5,131 nucleotides of DNA from Syntrophomonadaceae bacterium (GTDB lineage: Bacteria > Bacillota > Dethiobacteria > PWVN01). The notes beneath the pieces are model-generated. The model was not told the DNA's origin. It searched no databases and saw only the letters and a list, made by a program, of their open reading frames with translations. Made by a program: the position numbers and the translations under genes. The stretch is taken from NCBI GenBank assembly GCA_007136165.1, contig SLHK01000080.1, positions 1 to 5,131 on the forward strand. Direction: 5' to 3'. How positions within the stretch are numbered: the stretch's first letter is position 1; each line of letters opens with the position of its first letter. Of this stretch, positions 1-5,075 are shown in pieces.

Positions 1-4
1 CCCT

Positions 5-934
5 CTAGGCTTTGCCGTTGCAGCCCAGGACGTGGATCAGTTTGTTGCGAACCAGTTCCTTGATGGCCGCCCGGGCCGGGCCCAGGTACTGGCGGGGGTC
101 GAAATGGGAGGGGTTTTCCGCATGGTACTTCCGGATAGTGGCCGTCATGGCCAGACGCAAGTCGGAATCTATGTTTATTTTACAGACGGCCATGGAGGCG
201 GCCTTCCGCAGCATCTCTTCGGGAACCCCCTGGGCCCCGGGCATGCTGCCGCCGAATTTGTTGATCATGTCCACATATTCGGGAATGACGGAGGAGGCGC
301 CGTGGAGGACTATGGGGAAGCCGGGGAGTTTCTTTTGAACTTCTTCCAAAATATCAAACCTCAACCGGGGTTTTCCCTTGAACTTGAAGGCTCCGTGACT
401 GGTGCCGATGGCAATGGCCAGGGAGTCCACCCCTGTTTTTTGCACAAATTCTTCCACCTCTTCGGGCTTGGTAAAGGCAGCATCTTCTTCCGAAACATTG
501 ACGGCGTCCTCAATGCCCGCCAGCCTGCCCAACTCTCCTTCCACCACCACGCCATGAGCATGGGCGTAGTCGCAGACCCTTTTAGTCAGCTGGATGTTCT
601 CCTGAAAGGGCAGGTGGGAGCCGTCGATCATGACGGAGGTAAACCCCCCGTCGATACAGGATTTGCAGAGCTCAAAGGTGTCCCCGTGGTCCAGATGCAG
701 GCAGATGGGCAAATTCGTATCCTCCAGGGCTGCTTCCACCAACTTCATCAGGTAAGTGTGGCTGGCATATTTCCGGGCACCGGCAGAAACCTGCAGGATT
801 AAGGGGGCCTTCTCTTCCTTGGCCGCTTCGGTGATTCCCTGAACGATCTCCATATTGTTTACGTTAAAGGCACCTATAGCGTAACCGCCCTCATAGGCTC
901 GGGCAAACATGTCTGTGGATGTAACCAGTGGCAT
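5..934 (-). CDS. fba: Class II (zinc-dependent) fructose-bisphosphate aldolase
   Basis: This cytosolic enzyme of glycolysis and gluconeogenesis reversibly cleaves fructose-1,6-bisphosphate to dihydroxyacetone phosphate and glyceraldehyde-3-phosphate. The 309-residue protein is complete. Visible landmarks are the N-terminal GAFNVNN (21-27), the LDHGD motif (81-85) holding the catalytic Asp82 and metal-ligand His83, VEGELG with Glu134, GTSHG with metal-ligand His180, VLHGAS with His211, and the phosphate-binding KINIDSDLR (252-260). The segment FGGSMPGAQGVPEE (227-240) is typical of the roughly 305-310-aa Thermus/clostridial subgroup and is absent from the shorter Bacillus type. The ATG at 934 has an AAAGGAG site 10 nt upstream. 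The gene starts 35 nt after the stop of the membrane ferredoxin gene, with no terminator visible between, so co-transcription is likely. The stop codon is almost at the window edge, so downstream partners are not seen. Confidence 0.97.
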   Translation of the reverse strand: MPLVTSTDMFARAYEGGYAIGAFNVNNMEIVQGITEAAKEEKAPLILQVSAGARKYASHTYLMKLVEAALEDTNLPICLHLDHGDTFELCKSCIDGGFTSVMIDGSHLPFQENIQLTKRVCDYAHAHGVVVEGELGRLAGIEDAVNVSEEDAAFTKPEEVEEFVQKTGVDSLAIAIGTSHGAFKFKGKPRLRFDILEEVQKKLPGFPIVLHGASSVIPEYVDMINKFGGSMPGAQGVPEEMLRKAASMAVCKINIDSDLRLAMTATIRKYHAENPSHFDPRQYLGPARAAIKELVRNKLIHVLGCNGKA

Positions 935-944
935 TGGGATCTCT

Positions 945-951
945 CTCCTTT
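945..951 (-). promoter_or_regulatory. Ribosome binding site of fba
   Basis: AAAGGAG on the minus strand lies 10 nt before the ATG at 934. It fixes the aldolase start and lies in the 35-nt gap after the ferredoxin gene. No convincing promoter was found in that gap. Confidence 0.8.
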
Positions 952-969
952 AAAAGGTTTTCTTATATT

Positions 970-1740
970 TTATCTAACTTTCTCCAGTCTTATGATATTT
1001 CCCTCTTTTTTATGGAAAATCTTGCTTGGCGTTTCCAGGGAGAGAAGATTCTGCGGGCAGTGGCGGGTGCAGACCCCGCACCGGATGCAGGCCCCGTTAT
1101 GCAGTATTTTACTGTTCATAAGCTCCCCATGGGGTTCCAGCTGCATGGGGCATACCCTGCTGCATTTGCCGCAGGATAGGCAAAGGCTGCCGTCCTTGAT
1201 GGCGACTTTTTTACCCCAACTGTCCGTCCACGGTAAATATTTGCCTGCTTTGTAAAGGAGGCTCTGAATGGTGCCCATGGGGCAGAAGTGGCACCAGGCC
1301 CGGGGATTTAAGAAAATATTTAAGGCGCTGCCCGCTACAGTCACCACCAGGTATGTGAGTACAAAGGCAAAACCCAGCCGGTCCCAAAAATCGGCGCCCC
1401 CCGGATGTTCAAAAACCGTTATCAGCCTGCGGGCCAGGGCAAACATGAATATTATGAAGAAGAGGGTGATAAAGCCCCGGGAACGCAGGAGAGCCGGGGT
1501 TTTAATGTTTCTGCTCCGAGGCATAACCAGGGTGTCAAAAAGGCTTCCGTGAAAACAATAGTTTCCGCACCAGTACTTTCCGCCAAAGAGGCTCATGACC
1601 ATCAAGGCCGCCATAATAGGGGGGACCAGGAGTCCCAGCCTCGGGGCCCACAGGCCCCCCAGGGCAATTATCAGGGTAACCAGCCAGCCGTACCGCCGGA
1701 TAAAAGAGAAGGTTCTTTGTGTTTTTACATAAGAAGTCAT
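970..1740 (-). CDS. Membrane-bound 4Fe-4S polyferredoxin, NapH/NosR/CcoG-like
   Basis: This is a 256-residue integral membrane protein probably carrying electrons between the membrane and a cytoplasmic partner. Hydrophobic stretches suggest four membrane spans at about 16-33, 35-53, 89-110 and 124-146. Cysteine pairs follow spans 2 and 4: WCGNYC (57-62) and WCHFCP (149-154), placed like the Cys motifs of NapH/NosR-type proteins. The C-terminal domain has two complete 4Fe-4S motifs, C187-x2-C190-x2-C193-x3-C197-P and C218-x2-C221-x2-C224-x3-C228-P. A start further upstream (TTG at 1824) would overlap the -35 box, so the ATG at 1740, with GGAAGGAG about 11 nt before it, is chosen. The promoter carries a CsoR/CstR-type operator, pointing to copper or reactive-sulfur control. 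The aldolase gene follows 35 nt downstream. Family membership is clear. Substrate and partner are unknown; a cupric reductase role like that of CcoG is only inference. Confidence 0.88.
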   Translation of the reverse strand: MTSYVKTQRTFSFIRRYGWLVTLIIALGGLWAPRLGLLVPPIMAALMVMSLFGGKYWCGNYCFHGSLFDTLVMPRSRNIKTPALLRSRGFITLFFIIFMFALARRLITVFEHPGGADFWDRLGFAFVLTYLVVTVAGSALNIFLNPRAWCHFCPMGTIQSLLYKAGKYLPWTDSWGKKVAIKDGSLCLSCGKCSRVCPMQLEPHGELMNSKILHNGACIRCGVCTRHCPQNLLSLETPSKIFHKKEGNIIRLEKVR

Positions 1741-1751
1741 AGTAATCTGTA

Positions 1752-1759
1752 CTCCTTCC
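1752..1759 (-). promoter_or_regulatory. Ribosome binding site deciding the ferredoxin start
   Basis: GGAAGGAG on the minus strand lies 11 nt before the ATG at 1740. It supports this start over in-frame upstream codons, which fall inside the operator and promoter. Confidence 0.75.
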
Positions 1760-1771
1760 GGGTGCAAGAAT

Positions 1772-1788
1772 ATACCCCTAGGGGGTAT
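1772..1788 (-). promoter_or_regulatory. CsoR/CstR-family operator (inverted repeat with G/C tract)
   Basis: The plus strand reads ATACCCCTAGGGGGTAT. The core CCCCTAGGGG is a perfect palindrome, and one extra G precedes the outer TAT that mirrors ATA. AT-rich ends around a C-tract/G-tract are the hallmark of sites for the CsoR family (copper-sensing CsoR, persulfide-sensing CstR). The site covers the predicted transcription start just downstream of the -10 box, the expected place for repression by blocking polymerase. The sequence alone does not tell CsoR from CstR or another family member, and no regulator gene lies in the window. Confidence 0.75.
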
Positions 1789-1794
1789 GTTTAT

Positions 1795-1824
1795 ATTGTA
1801 GCATGGCTGCCGCTTTTTTGTCAA
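1795..1824 (-). promoter_or_regulatory. Sigma-A-type promoter of the ferredoxin gene
   Basis: On the minus strand there is a perfect -35 TTGACA (1819-1824), an 18-nt spacer and -10 TACAAT (1795-1800), one base from consensus. Transcription would start near 1788, giving a leader of about 48 nt that begins in the CsoR-type operator. This strong promoter needs a repressor to be silent, which fits the operator. It probably also drives fba. Confidence 0.82.
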
Positions 1825-1921
1825 ACAGATGAGCCGTCCCCTGAAGCGGTGAGAGGAAAATTCATGGTCTTGGAGAAGATAAGAGAGTTAGGGAGTGGAA
1901 ACTGCCTCTGGCGTACTGCCT

Positions 1922-1927
1922 TATAAT
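1922..1927 (+). promoter_or_regulatory. Possible -10 element before the homoserine dehydrogenase gene
   Basis: A perfect TATAAT lies 19 nt before the ATG, but no good -35 is found 16-18 nt upstream. The implied start near 1934 would leave a leader of only about 13 nt beginning with the G-rich GGGGGTTAGG that may serve as ribosome binding site. The real promoter may lie elsewhere in 1825-1930, where nothing else is recognised. Confidence 0.35.
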
Positions 1928-1946
1928 TTGATTGGGGGTTAGGATA

Positions 1947-2972
1947 ATGCAGATCAATATCGCACTTTCCGGTTTTGGCCATGTTGGGCGGGCTTTCGCA
2001 GGGCTTTTGGCGGAAAAACACACTGACCTTACCCGCCGCTATGGCCTGGATATGAGGCTGGTCCTGGCGGCAAACAGCCGGGGAGCTGCCCATGACGGAG
2101 GCGGCCTGGACCTGAAGTTTCTGGAAAGCCTGGCTCAGGGCGGGGAACTGGCAGATATGCCGGGATTTACGGAAGGGCTGACGGGGCCGGAAGCGGTGGC
2201 TCTCTCCAGGGCCTCGGTATGGGTGGAAGCCACCCCCAGCCATGCCAAGGCATCCTTTGAGCCGGGAATGTCCAATATTAAGAAAGCCCTTGGGGATGGC
2301 ATGCATGCAGTTACATTGTGCAAGGGGCCCCTGGTCCATAACTTTGCAGAAATAATGGGGATAGCCCAAGCAGCGGGGACTAAAGTCAAATACAGCGGGG
2401 CCACGGCAGCGGCCCTGCCTACCGTGGATGTGGCGGTAAACAGCCTGGCCGGCAGCCGGATCACTTCTATTGAAGGTATCCTGAACGGTACCAGTAACTT
2501 CATTCTCACCTGCATGGAGAGGGAGGGGCTCAGTTTTGCCCAGGGCCTGGCGGAGGCTCAGCGGCGGGGTATTGCCGAGCCTGAACCTTCTCTTGATGTG
2601 GAGGGATGGGACACGGCGTACAAGCTTTTGATAATTGCCAATACCCTTTTTGAAAAAACCTTTAGTTTGTCCGACATGGCGGTGGAGGGCATTACCCGGG
2701 TCGGGGCTGCCGACCTGAAGGAAGCCGGGAATTCAGGGGGCACCCTAAAGCTGGTGGGTTCGGCAGAACTGAGAAAAGAAGCCTGCGTCTTAAAGACAGG
2801 GCCCAAATTTCTCCCCTTTGAGCATCCCCTGGCCGGCGTTTCGGGCACCACCAAGGGCATCCACTTTGTAAGCGACACCATGGGGCCCCTTACGGTGATA
2901 GGAGGTTATTCCAACCCCCGGGGTGCTGCCGCAGCGGCCCTTAAGGATATTATTTCTCTTTATATGCTATGA
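1947..2972 (+). CDS. hom: Homoserine dehydrogenase-like oxidoreductase, short form without ACT domain
   Basis: Homoserine dehydrogenase converts aspartate semialdehyde to homoserine with NAD(P)H, the branch point to threonine and methionine. The 341-residue protein begins with a Rossmann fold (GFGHVG, 9-14). It has the family lysine in CKGPLV (Lys126), NGTSNFIL (180-187) and the signature EPEPSLDVEGWDTAYK (211-226). Glu211, Asp217, Asp222 and Lys226 have exactly the spacing of yeast catalytic-site residues Glu208, Asp214, Asp219 and Lys223. The protein ends after the catalytic domain, so the regulatory ACT domain of roughly 430-aa bacterial enzymes is absent. The ATG at 1947 leaves the glycine motif at residue 9; a TTG at 1932 adds five residues and is less likely. 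It stands alone, with no aspartokinase, thrB or thrC nearby. The canonical GG-P substrate loop is replaced by GATAAALP (151-158), so a related substrate cannot be excluded. Confidence 0.85.
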   Translation: MQINIALSGFGHVGRAFAGLLAEKHTDLTRRYGLDMRLVLAANSRGAAHDGGGLDLKFLESLAQGGELADMPGFTEGLTGPEAVALSRASVWVEATPSHAKASFEPGMSNIKKALGDGMHAVTLCKGPLVHNFAEIMGIAQAAGTKVKYSGATAAALPTVDVAVNSLAGSRITSIEGILNGTSNFILTCMEREGLSFAQGLAEAQRRGIAEPEPSLDVEGWDTAYKLLIIANTLFEKTFSLSDMAVEGITRVGAADLKEAGNSGGTLKLVGSAELRKEACVLKTGPKFLPFEHPLAGVSGTTKGIHFVSDTMGPLTVIGGYSNPRGAAAAALKDIISLYML

Positions 2973-2976
2973 GCCC

Positions 2977-2995
2977 GGCGGAAAAATTCCTTGCC
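2977..2995 (+). terminator. Weak possible terminator after the homoserine dehydrogenase gene
   Basis: GGC-GGAA / TTCC-TT-GCC can form a short hairpin with a TT bulge just after the stop codon. It is followed by a broken T/C-rich run rather than a clean U tract. The stem is only 7 bp, so read-through into the region before csp is possible. Confidence 0.25.
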
Positions 2996-3038
2996 TTCTA
3001 TCTTGTTGTTCAGATATTTGCAAGAAATTCCTGTATAA

Positions 3039-3130
3039 AAGTAAGTCGGACCGGTAAAATTAAGAGCATAACGGTACTGCCATGGGAGTTTTGCCCTGGG
3101 ATTTAGAAAAAATTTTCCATCGGATTACTT
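3039..3130 (+). other. Potential structured RNA element (long imperfect stem-loop)
   Basis: Positions 3039-3049 pair with 3120-3130 (6 bp, one G/A mismatch, then 4 bp including two G-U). The stem continues with 3053-3054/3117-3118 and 3056-3060/3112-3116, giving 17 pairs closing a 92-nt unit. An inner hairpin, CCAUGGG (3080-3086) with CCCUGG (3094-3099), has a 7-nt loop. Pairing was done by eye. No known RNA family was recognised, and transcription is unproven. Confidence 0.3.
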
Positions 3131-3180
3131 GCGCTTTGGCTCGAGATGTGATATCGTTATTACCGGTATTGAAAAGGTGA
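3082..3180 (+). CDS. Possible 32-residue small protein or leader peptide
   Basis: An ATG at 3082 opens 32 codons ending in TGA at 3178-3180. The product starts MGVLPWDLEKIF and continues as a plausible amphipathic helix with one Cys, ending in LKR. Against it, there is no good ribosome binding site upstream, codon use lacks the GCC/CTG/GGC preference of the neighbours, and an ORF this short is expected by chance. The ATG lies in the stem of the hairpin at 3080-3099, so translation would be hindered unless that opens. No family was recognised. Confidence 0.2.
   Translation: MGVLPWDLEKIFHRITCALARDVISLLPVLKR
3129..3157 (+). promoter_or_regulatory. Candidate extended -10 promoter for csp
   Basis: TTGCGC (3129-3134), a 17-nt spacer and TATCGT (3152-3157) with an upstream TG (3149-3150) form a weak extended -10 promoter. 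Starting near 3164 it would give a csp leader of about 115 nt, the length range of known cold-shock leaders. The match is poor. Confidence 0.25.
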
Positions 3181-3210
3181 GGACAACTGAAACGATCTTT
3201 AGGCCTCTGT

Positions 3211-3240
3211 TTTACAGGGAAAAGGTAGTTTAAGTTTTAT
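3211..3240 (+). promoter_or_regulatory. Alternative candidate promoter close to csp
   Basis: TTTACA (3211-3216, five of six consensus bases), an 18-nt spacer and TTTTAT (3235-3240, four of six) would start transcription near 3247, leaving a 33-nt leader that still contains GGAGG. It competes with the extended -10 candidate upstream. Sequence alone does not decide between them. Confidence 0.3.
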
Positions 3241-3266
3241 CAGCTTTTTGATTCACAATTTTAATT

Positions 3267-3271
3267 GGAGG
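3267..3271 (+). promoter_or_regulatory. Ribosome binding site of csp
   Basis: GGAGG lies 8 nt before the ATG at 3280, the strongest Shine-Dalgarno on the plus strand here. It fixes the start and suggests high expression. Confidence 0.85.
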
Positions 3272-3279
3272 TCTCTAAG

Positions 3280-3480
3280 ATGCAAGGAAAAGTAAAGTGG
3301 TTTAATGCAGAAAAAGGGTACGGTTTTATCGAAACAGAAGAGGGCGGGGATGTATTTGTCCATTTTTCCGCTATCCAGAGCGAAGGGTTTAAAACCCTGG
3401 AAGAAGGGCAAAGCGTGGAATTTGACGTTGTTGAAGGCAACAGAGGGCCCCAGGCGGCCAAAGTTGTGCCTTTAGTATAA
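3280..3480 (+). CDS. csp: Cold-shock protein of the CspA/CspB family
   Basis: This is a single-domain nucleic-acid chaperone of 66 residues, the standard length, expected to be a five-stranded OB-fold barrel that binds single-stranded RNA and DNA and keeps mRNA unfolded. Both RNA-binding motifs are intact: RNP1 KGYGFI (12-17) and RNP2 VFVHF (25-29), with aromatic residues Trp7, Phe8, Tyr14, Phe16, Phe26, His28 and Phe29 on the binding face. It is acidic, as usual for the family, and ends in QAAKVVPLV. The ATG at 3280 follows GGAGG (3267-3271) by 8 nt, so the in-frame TTG at 3265, which overlaps that site, is rejected. A strong terminator follows 16 nt after the stop, making it largely monocistronic. 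Next comes a DEAD-box RNA helicase, a functional partner of Csp proteins in Bacillus. Which of the several csp paralogues it is cannot be told. Confidence 0.96.
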   Translation: MQGKVKWFNAEKGYGFIETEEGGDVFVHFSAIQSEGFKTLEEGQSVEFDVVEGNRGPQAAKVVPLV

Positions 3481-3496
3481 AGTCAAAAACGAGAGT

Positions 3497-3534
3497 AAAG
3501 GCATTTCCGATACCTCGGAAGTGCCTTTCTTTTT
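3497..3534 (+). terminator. Strong intrinsic terminator after csp
   Basis: AAAGGCATTTCCGA (3497-3510) pairs with TCGGAAGTGCCTTT (3515-3528) as a 14-bp stem with a single U-G wobble and the 4-nt loop TACC. TCTTTTT follows. It separates csp from the helicase gene, though some read-through is possible. The stem is nearly symmetrical, but the reverse strand has only a short T run. Confidence 0.93.
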
Positions 3535-3544
3535 GTGTAAGGAA

Positions 3545-3572
3545 TTGTACATAAATGAACATACTGTATAAT
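3545..3572 (+). promoter_or_regulatory. Possible promoter of the DEAD-box helicase gene
   Basis: There is a perfect -10 TATAAT (3567-3572) with a poor -35 TTGTAC (3545-3550) at 16 nt. The implied start near 3579 falls within the AAAGGAAG ribosome binding site (3574-3581), leaving a leader of about 10 nt. Either transcription starts earlier or the gene is also served by read-through from csp. Confidence 0.35.
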
Positions 3573-3573
3573 G

Positions 3574-3581
3574 AAAGGAAG
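3574..3581 (+). promoter_or_regulatory. Ribosome binding site of the helicase gene
   Basis: AAAGGAAG lies 7 nt before the ATG at 3589 and supports that start. Confidence 0.7.
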
Positions 3582-3588
3582 TTAAGAG

Positions 3589-5025
3589 ATGTCGTTATTT
3601 CATGAGTTGGGGTTGAGCGAACCCCTTATCAGGGCCACCAAGGAGATGGGGTTCGAGGAAACCACCCCCATCCAGAAACAGGCCATCCCCCTGATAATGG
3701 CAGACAGGGATGTTATAGGCCAGGCCCAAACAGGTACGGGAAAGACCGCTGCCTTTGGTATTCCCATGTTGGAAAAAATTGATAAGAAGTCGGAATATAT
3801 TCAGGGCCTGGTAGTTGCGCCCACCAGGGAGCTGGCGGTACAGGTGGCAGAAGAGCTCAATACCCTGGGGCGCTTTAAAGGCATTCGTGCCTTGCCCATA
3901 TACGGCGGGCAGGATATGGGCCGGCAAATTAAGTCCTTGAAGGGGAGGCCGCAGGTTATCGTGGCTACCCCGGGACGCCTTATGGACCACATGCGCAGGA
4001 GGACCATCCGGCTGCAGCAGGTCAGGGTAGTGGTCCTGGATGAGGCTGATGAAATGCTGAATATGGGTTTTATTGGTGACATCGAAACCATCCTTAAAGA
4101 TGTGCCGACGGACCGTCAAACCCTGCTTTTCTCCGCCACCATTCCGAAACCCATTCAGAACCTTGCTGCGAATTATATGAAGGACCCCGAGTTTATCAGT
4201 ATTCGTCCCAAGGAGATTACCGTTCCCAACACCAAACAGTATTACGTCCAGGTGCAGGAACGGCAAAAATTCGATACTCTCTGCCGCCTTCTGGATATGC
4301 ACCCTCCGGAACTGGCCCTGGTTTTTGGCAGGACCAAAAGGAGGGTGGACGAGCTGTATGAGGCCTTGGGCAGGAGGGGTTATGCTGCCGAAGCTCTCCA
4401 CGGCGACCTGACTCAGGCCAAGCGGGACAGCGTTATGCGCAATTTTCGCAAGGGGACGACGGAAATCCTGGTGGCAACGGATGTGGCAGCCCGGGGCCTG
4501 GATATCAGCGGGATCAGCCATGTGTACAACTTCGATATCCCCCAGGACCCGGAGAGCTACGTGCATCGAATTGGCCGGACGGGAAGGTTGGGGAAACCGG
4601 GATTGGCCATTTCCTTTGTGACACCCCGGGAGATGGGCCACCTGCGGCACATCGAAGAGGTAACCAAGAGGAATATTGCCCCCCGGCCTGTTCCCTCTGC
4701 TGATGAAGCCCAGGACAGCCTGCAGCGCCTGGCGGCGGACAAGATTCTCCAGACCGCCGGGGAGGAAGACATCCTCCTGTACCGGGACCTGGCCAAGGAG
4801 ATGGTGAAGTCAAAGGATGCAGTCGCCCTTGTAGCGGCGTCCCTGAAGCTCTTGATAAAAGAGTCCCGGGAGGCCCCCGTGCAGTTAACGGAAGAGGCTC
4901 CCCTGTCTGCCAAGAAGTTTCGGCAGGATAAACGGCGCCCCTTTGAATCCCGGCGCGGGCGGGGAGGGTTCAAGGGAGACCGGCACTACAACAAAAAACA
5001 CAAAAGCAGCAAGGGATACAAATAG
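3589..5025 (+). CDS. cshA: DEAD-box ATP-dependent RNA helicase, CshA/DeaD type
   Basis: This cytosolic RNA helicase unwinds short RNA duplexes using ATP; relatives act in cold adaptation, ribosome assembly and mRNA decay. In 478 residues all core motifs are intact: Phe4 and the Q motif GFEETTPIQ (21-29), Walker A AQTGTGKT (46-53), PTRELA (78-83), TPGR (127-130), DEAD (151-154), SAT (182-184), VFGRTK (245-250), ATDVAARGLD (296-305) and HRIGRTGR (326-333). After the second RecA domain, residues about 372-425 resemble the helical dimerisation region of CshA. The tail from about 443 is basic with an RGRGG patch and Lys/Arg/His-rich end, a likely RNA-binding extension. No DbpA-type RNA-binding domain is seen, which favours CshA over longer DeaD. 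It follows csp after a terminator and ends at its own terminator, forming a cold-shock/RNA-remodelling locus. The choice between the names cshA and deaD is not certain. Confidence 0.95.
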   Translation: MSLFHELGLSEPLIRATKEMGFEETTPIQKQAIPLIMADRDVIGQAQTGTGKTAAFGIPMLEKIDKKSEYIQGLVVAPTRELAVQVAEELNTLGRFKGIRALPIYGGQDMGRQIKSLKGRPQVIVATPGRLMDHMRRRTIRLQQVRVVVLDEADEMLNMGFIGDIETILKDVPTDRQTLLFSATIPKPIQNLAANYMKDPEFISIRPKEITVPNTKQYYVQVQERQKFDTLCRLLDMHPPELALVFGRTKRRVDELYEALGRRGYAAEALHGDLTQAKRDSVMRNFRKGTTEILVATDVAARGLDISGISHVYNFDIPQDPESYVHRIGRTGRLGKPGLAISFVTPREMGHLRHIEEVTKRNIAPRPVPSADEAQDSLQRLAADKILQTAGEEDILLYRDLAKEMVKSKDAVALVAASLKLLIKESREAPVQLTEEAPLSAKKFRQDKRRPFESRRGRGGFKGDRHYNKKHKSSKGYK

Positions 5026-5075
5026 TGTTTAAAACGGCTCACCAAAACCCGGGCAACTGCATATACTGTTAGGTT

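Larger units (their letters stand above)
2973..3279 (+). other. 307-nt intergenic region upstream of csp
   Basis: No recognisable gene or known riboswitch class was found here. The region holds a weak hairpin after the upstream gene, a long imperfect stem (3039-3130), smaller potential helices (3153-3158 with 3191-3196; 3205-3209 with 3215-3219), a 32-codon ORF (3082-3180), two weak promoter candidates, and the GGAGG site of csp at 3267-3271. Long structured leaders are known for cold-shock genes, so part of it may be the csp 5' UTR. This is inference. Confidence 0.5.

Noticed and set aside
32..802. A 256-codon open frame on the plus strand across fba
   Set aside because: It is the antisense shadow of a complete aldolase gene. 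No ribosome binding site or recognisable domain.
947..957. Near-palindrome CCTTTAAAAGG between ferredoxin and fba genes
   Set aside because: Too short, AT-rich, and overlapping the fba ribosome binding site; no sign that it is an operator or terminator.
1741..1824. N-terminal extension of the ferredoxin protein to a TTG at 1824
   Set aside because: The 28 extra residues would be encoded by the promoter and operator. The ATG at 1740 has a proper ribosome binding site.
1405..1926. A 173-codon plus-strand frame over the ferredoxin gene and its promoter
   Set aside because: It runs antisense through the membrane protein, operator and promoter, and is rich in residues typical of a shadow frame.
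1821..2369. A 182-codon open frame on the minus strand over the start of the homoserine dehydrogenase gene
   Set aside because: It overlaps a well-supported gene antisense and also its upstream region. The product is low-complexity in character with no family features.
3140..3245. A known riboswitch in front of csp
   Set aside because: I compared the region by eye with the conserved cores of cobalamin, c-di-GMP, glycine, guanidine, ZTP, fluoride and c-di-AMP riboswitches and saw no match.
3595..4650. A 351-codon open frame on the minus strand within the helicase gene
   Set aside because: It is fully antisense to an intact helicase with every motif in place, its product resembles no family, and it is explained by codon bias of the real gene.
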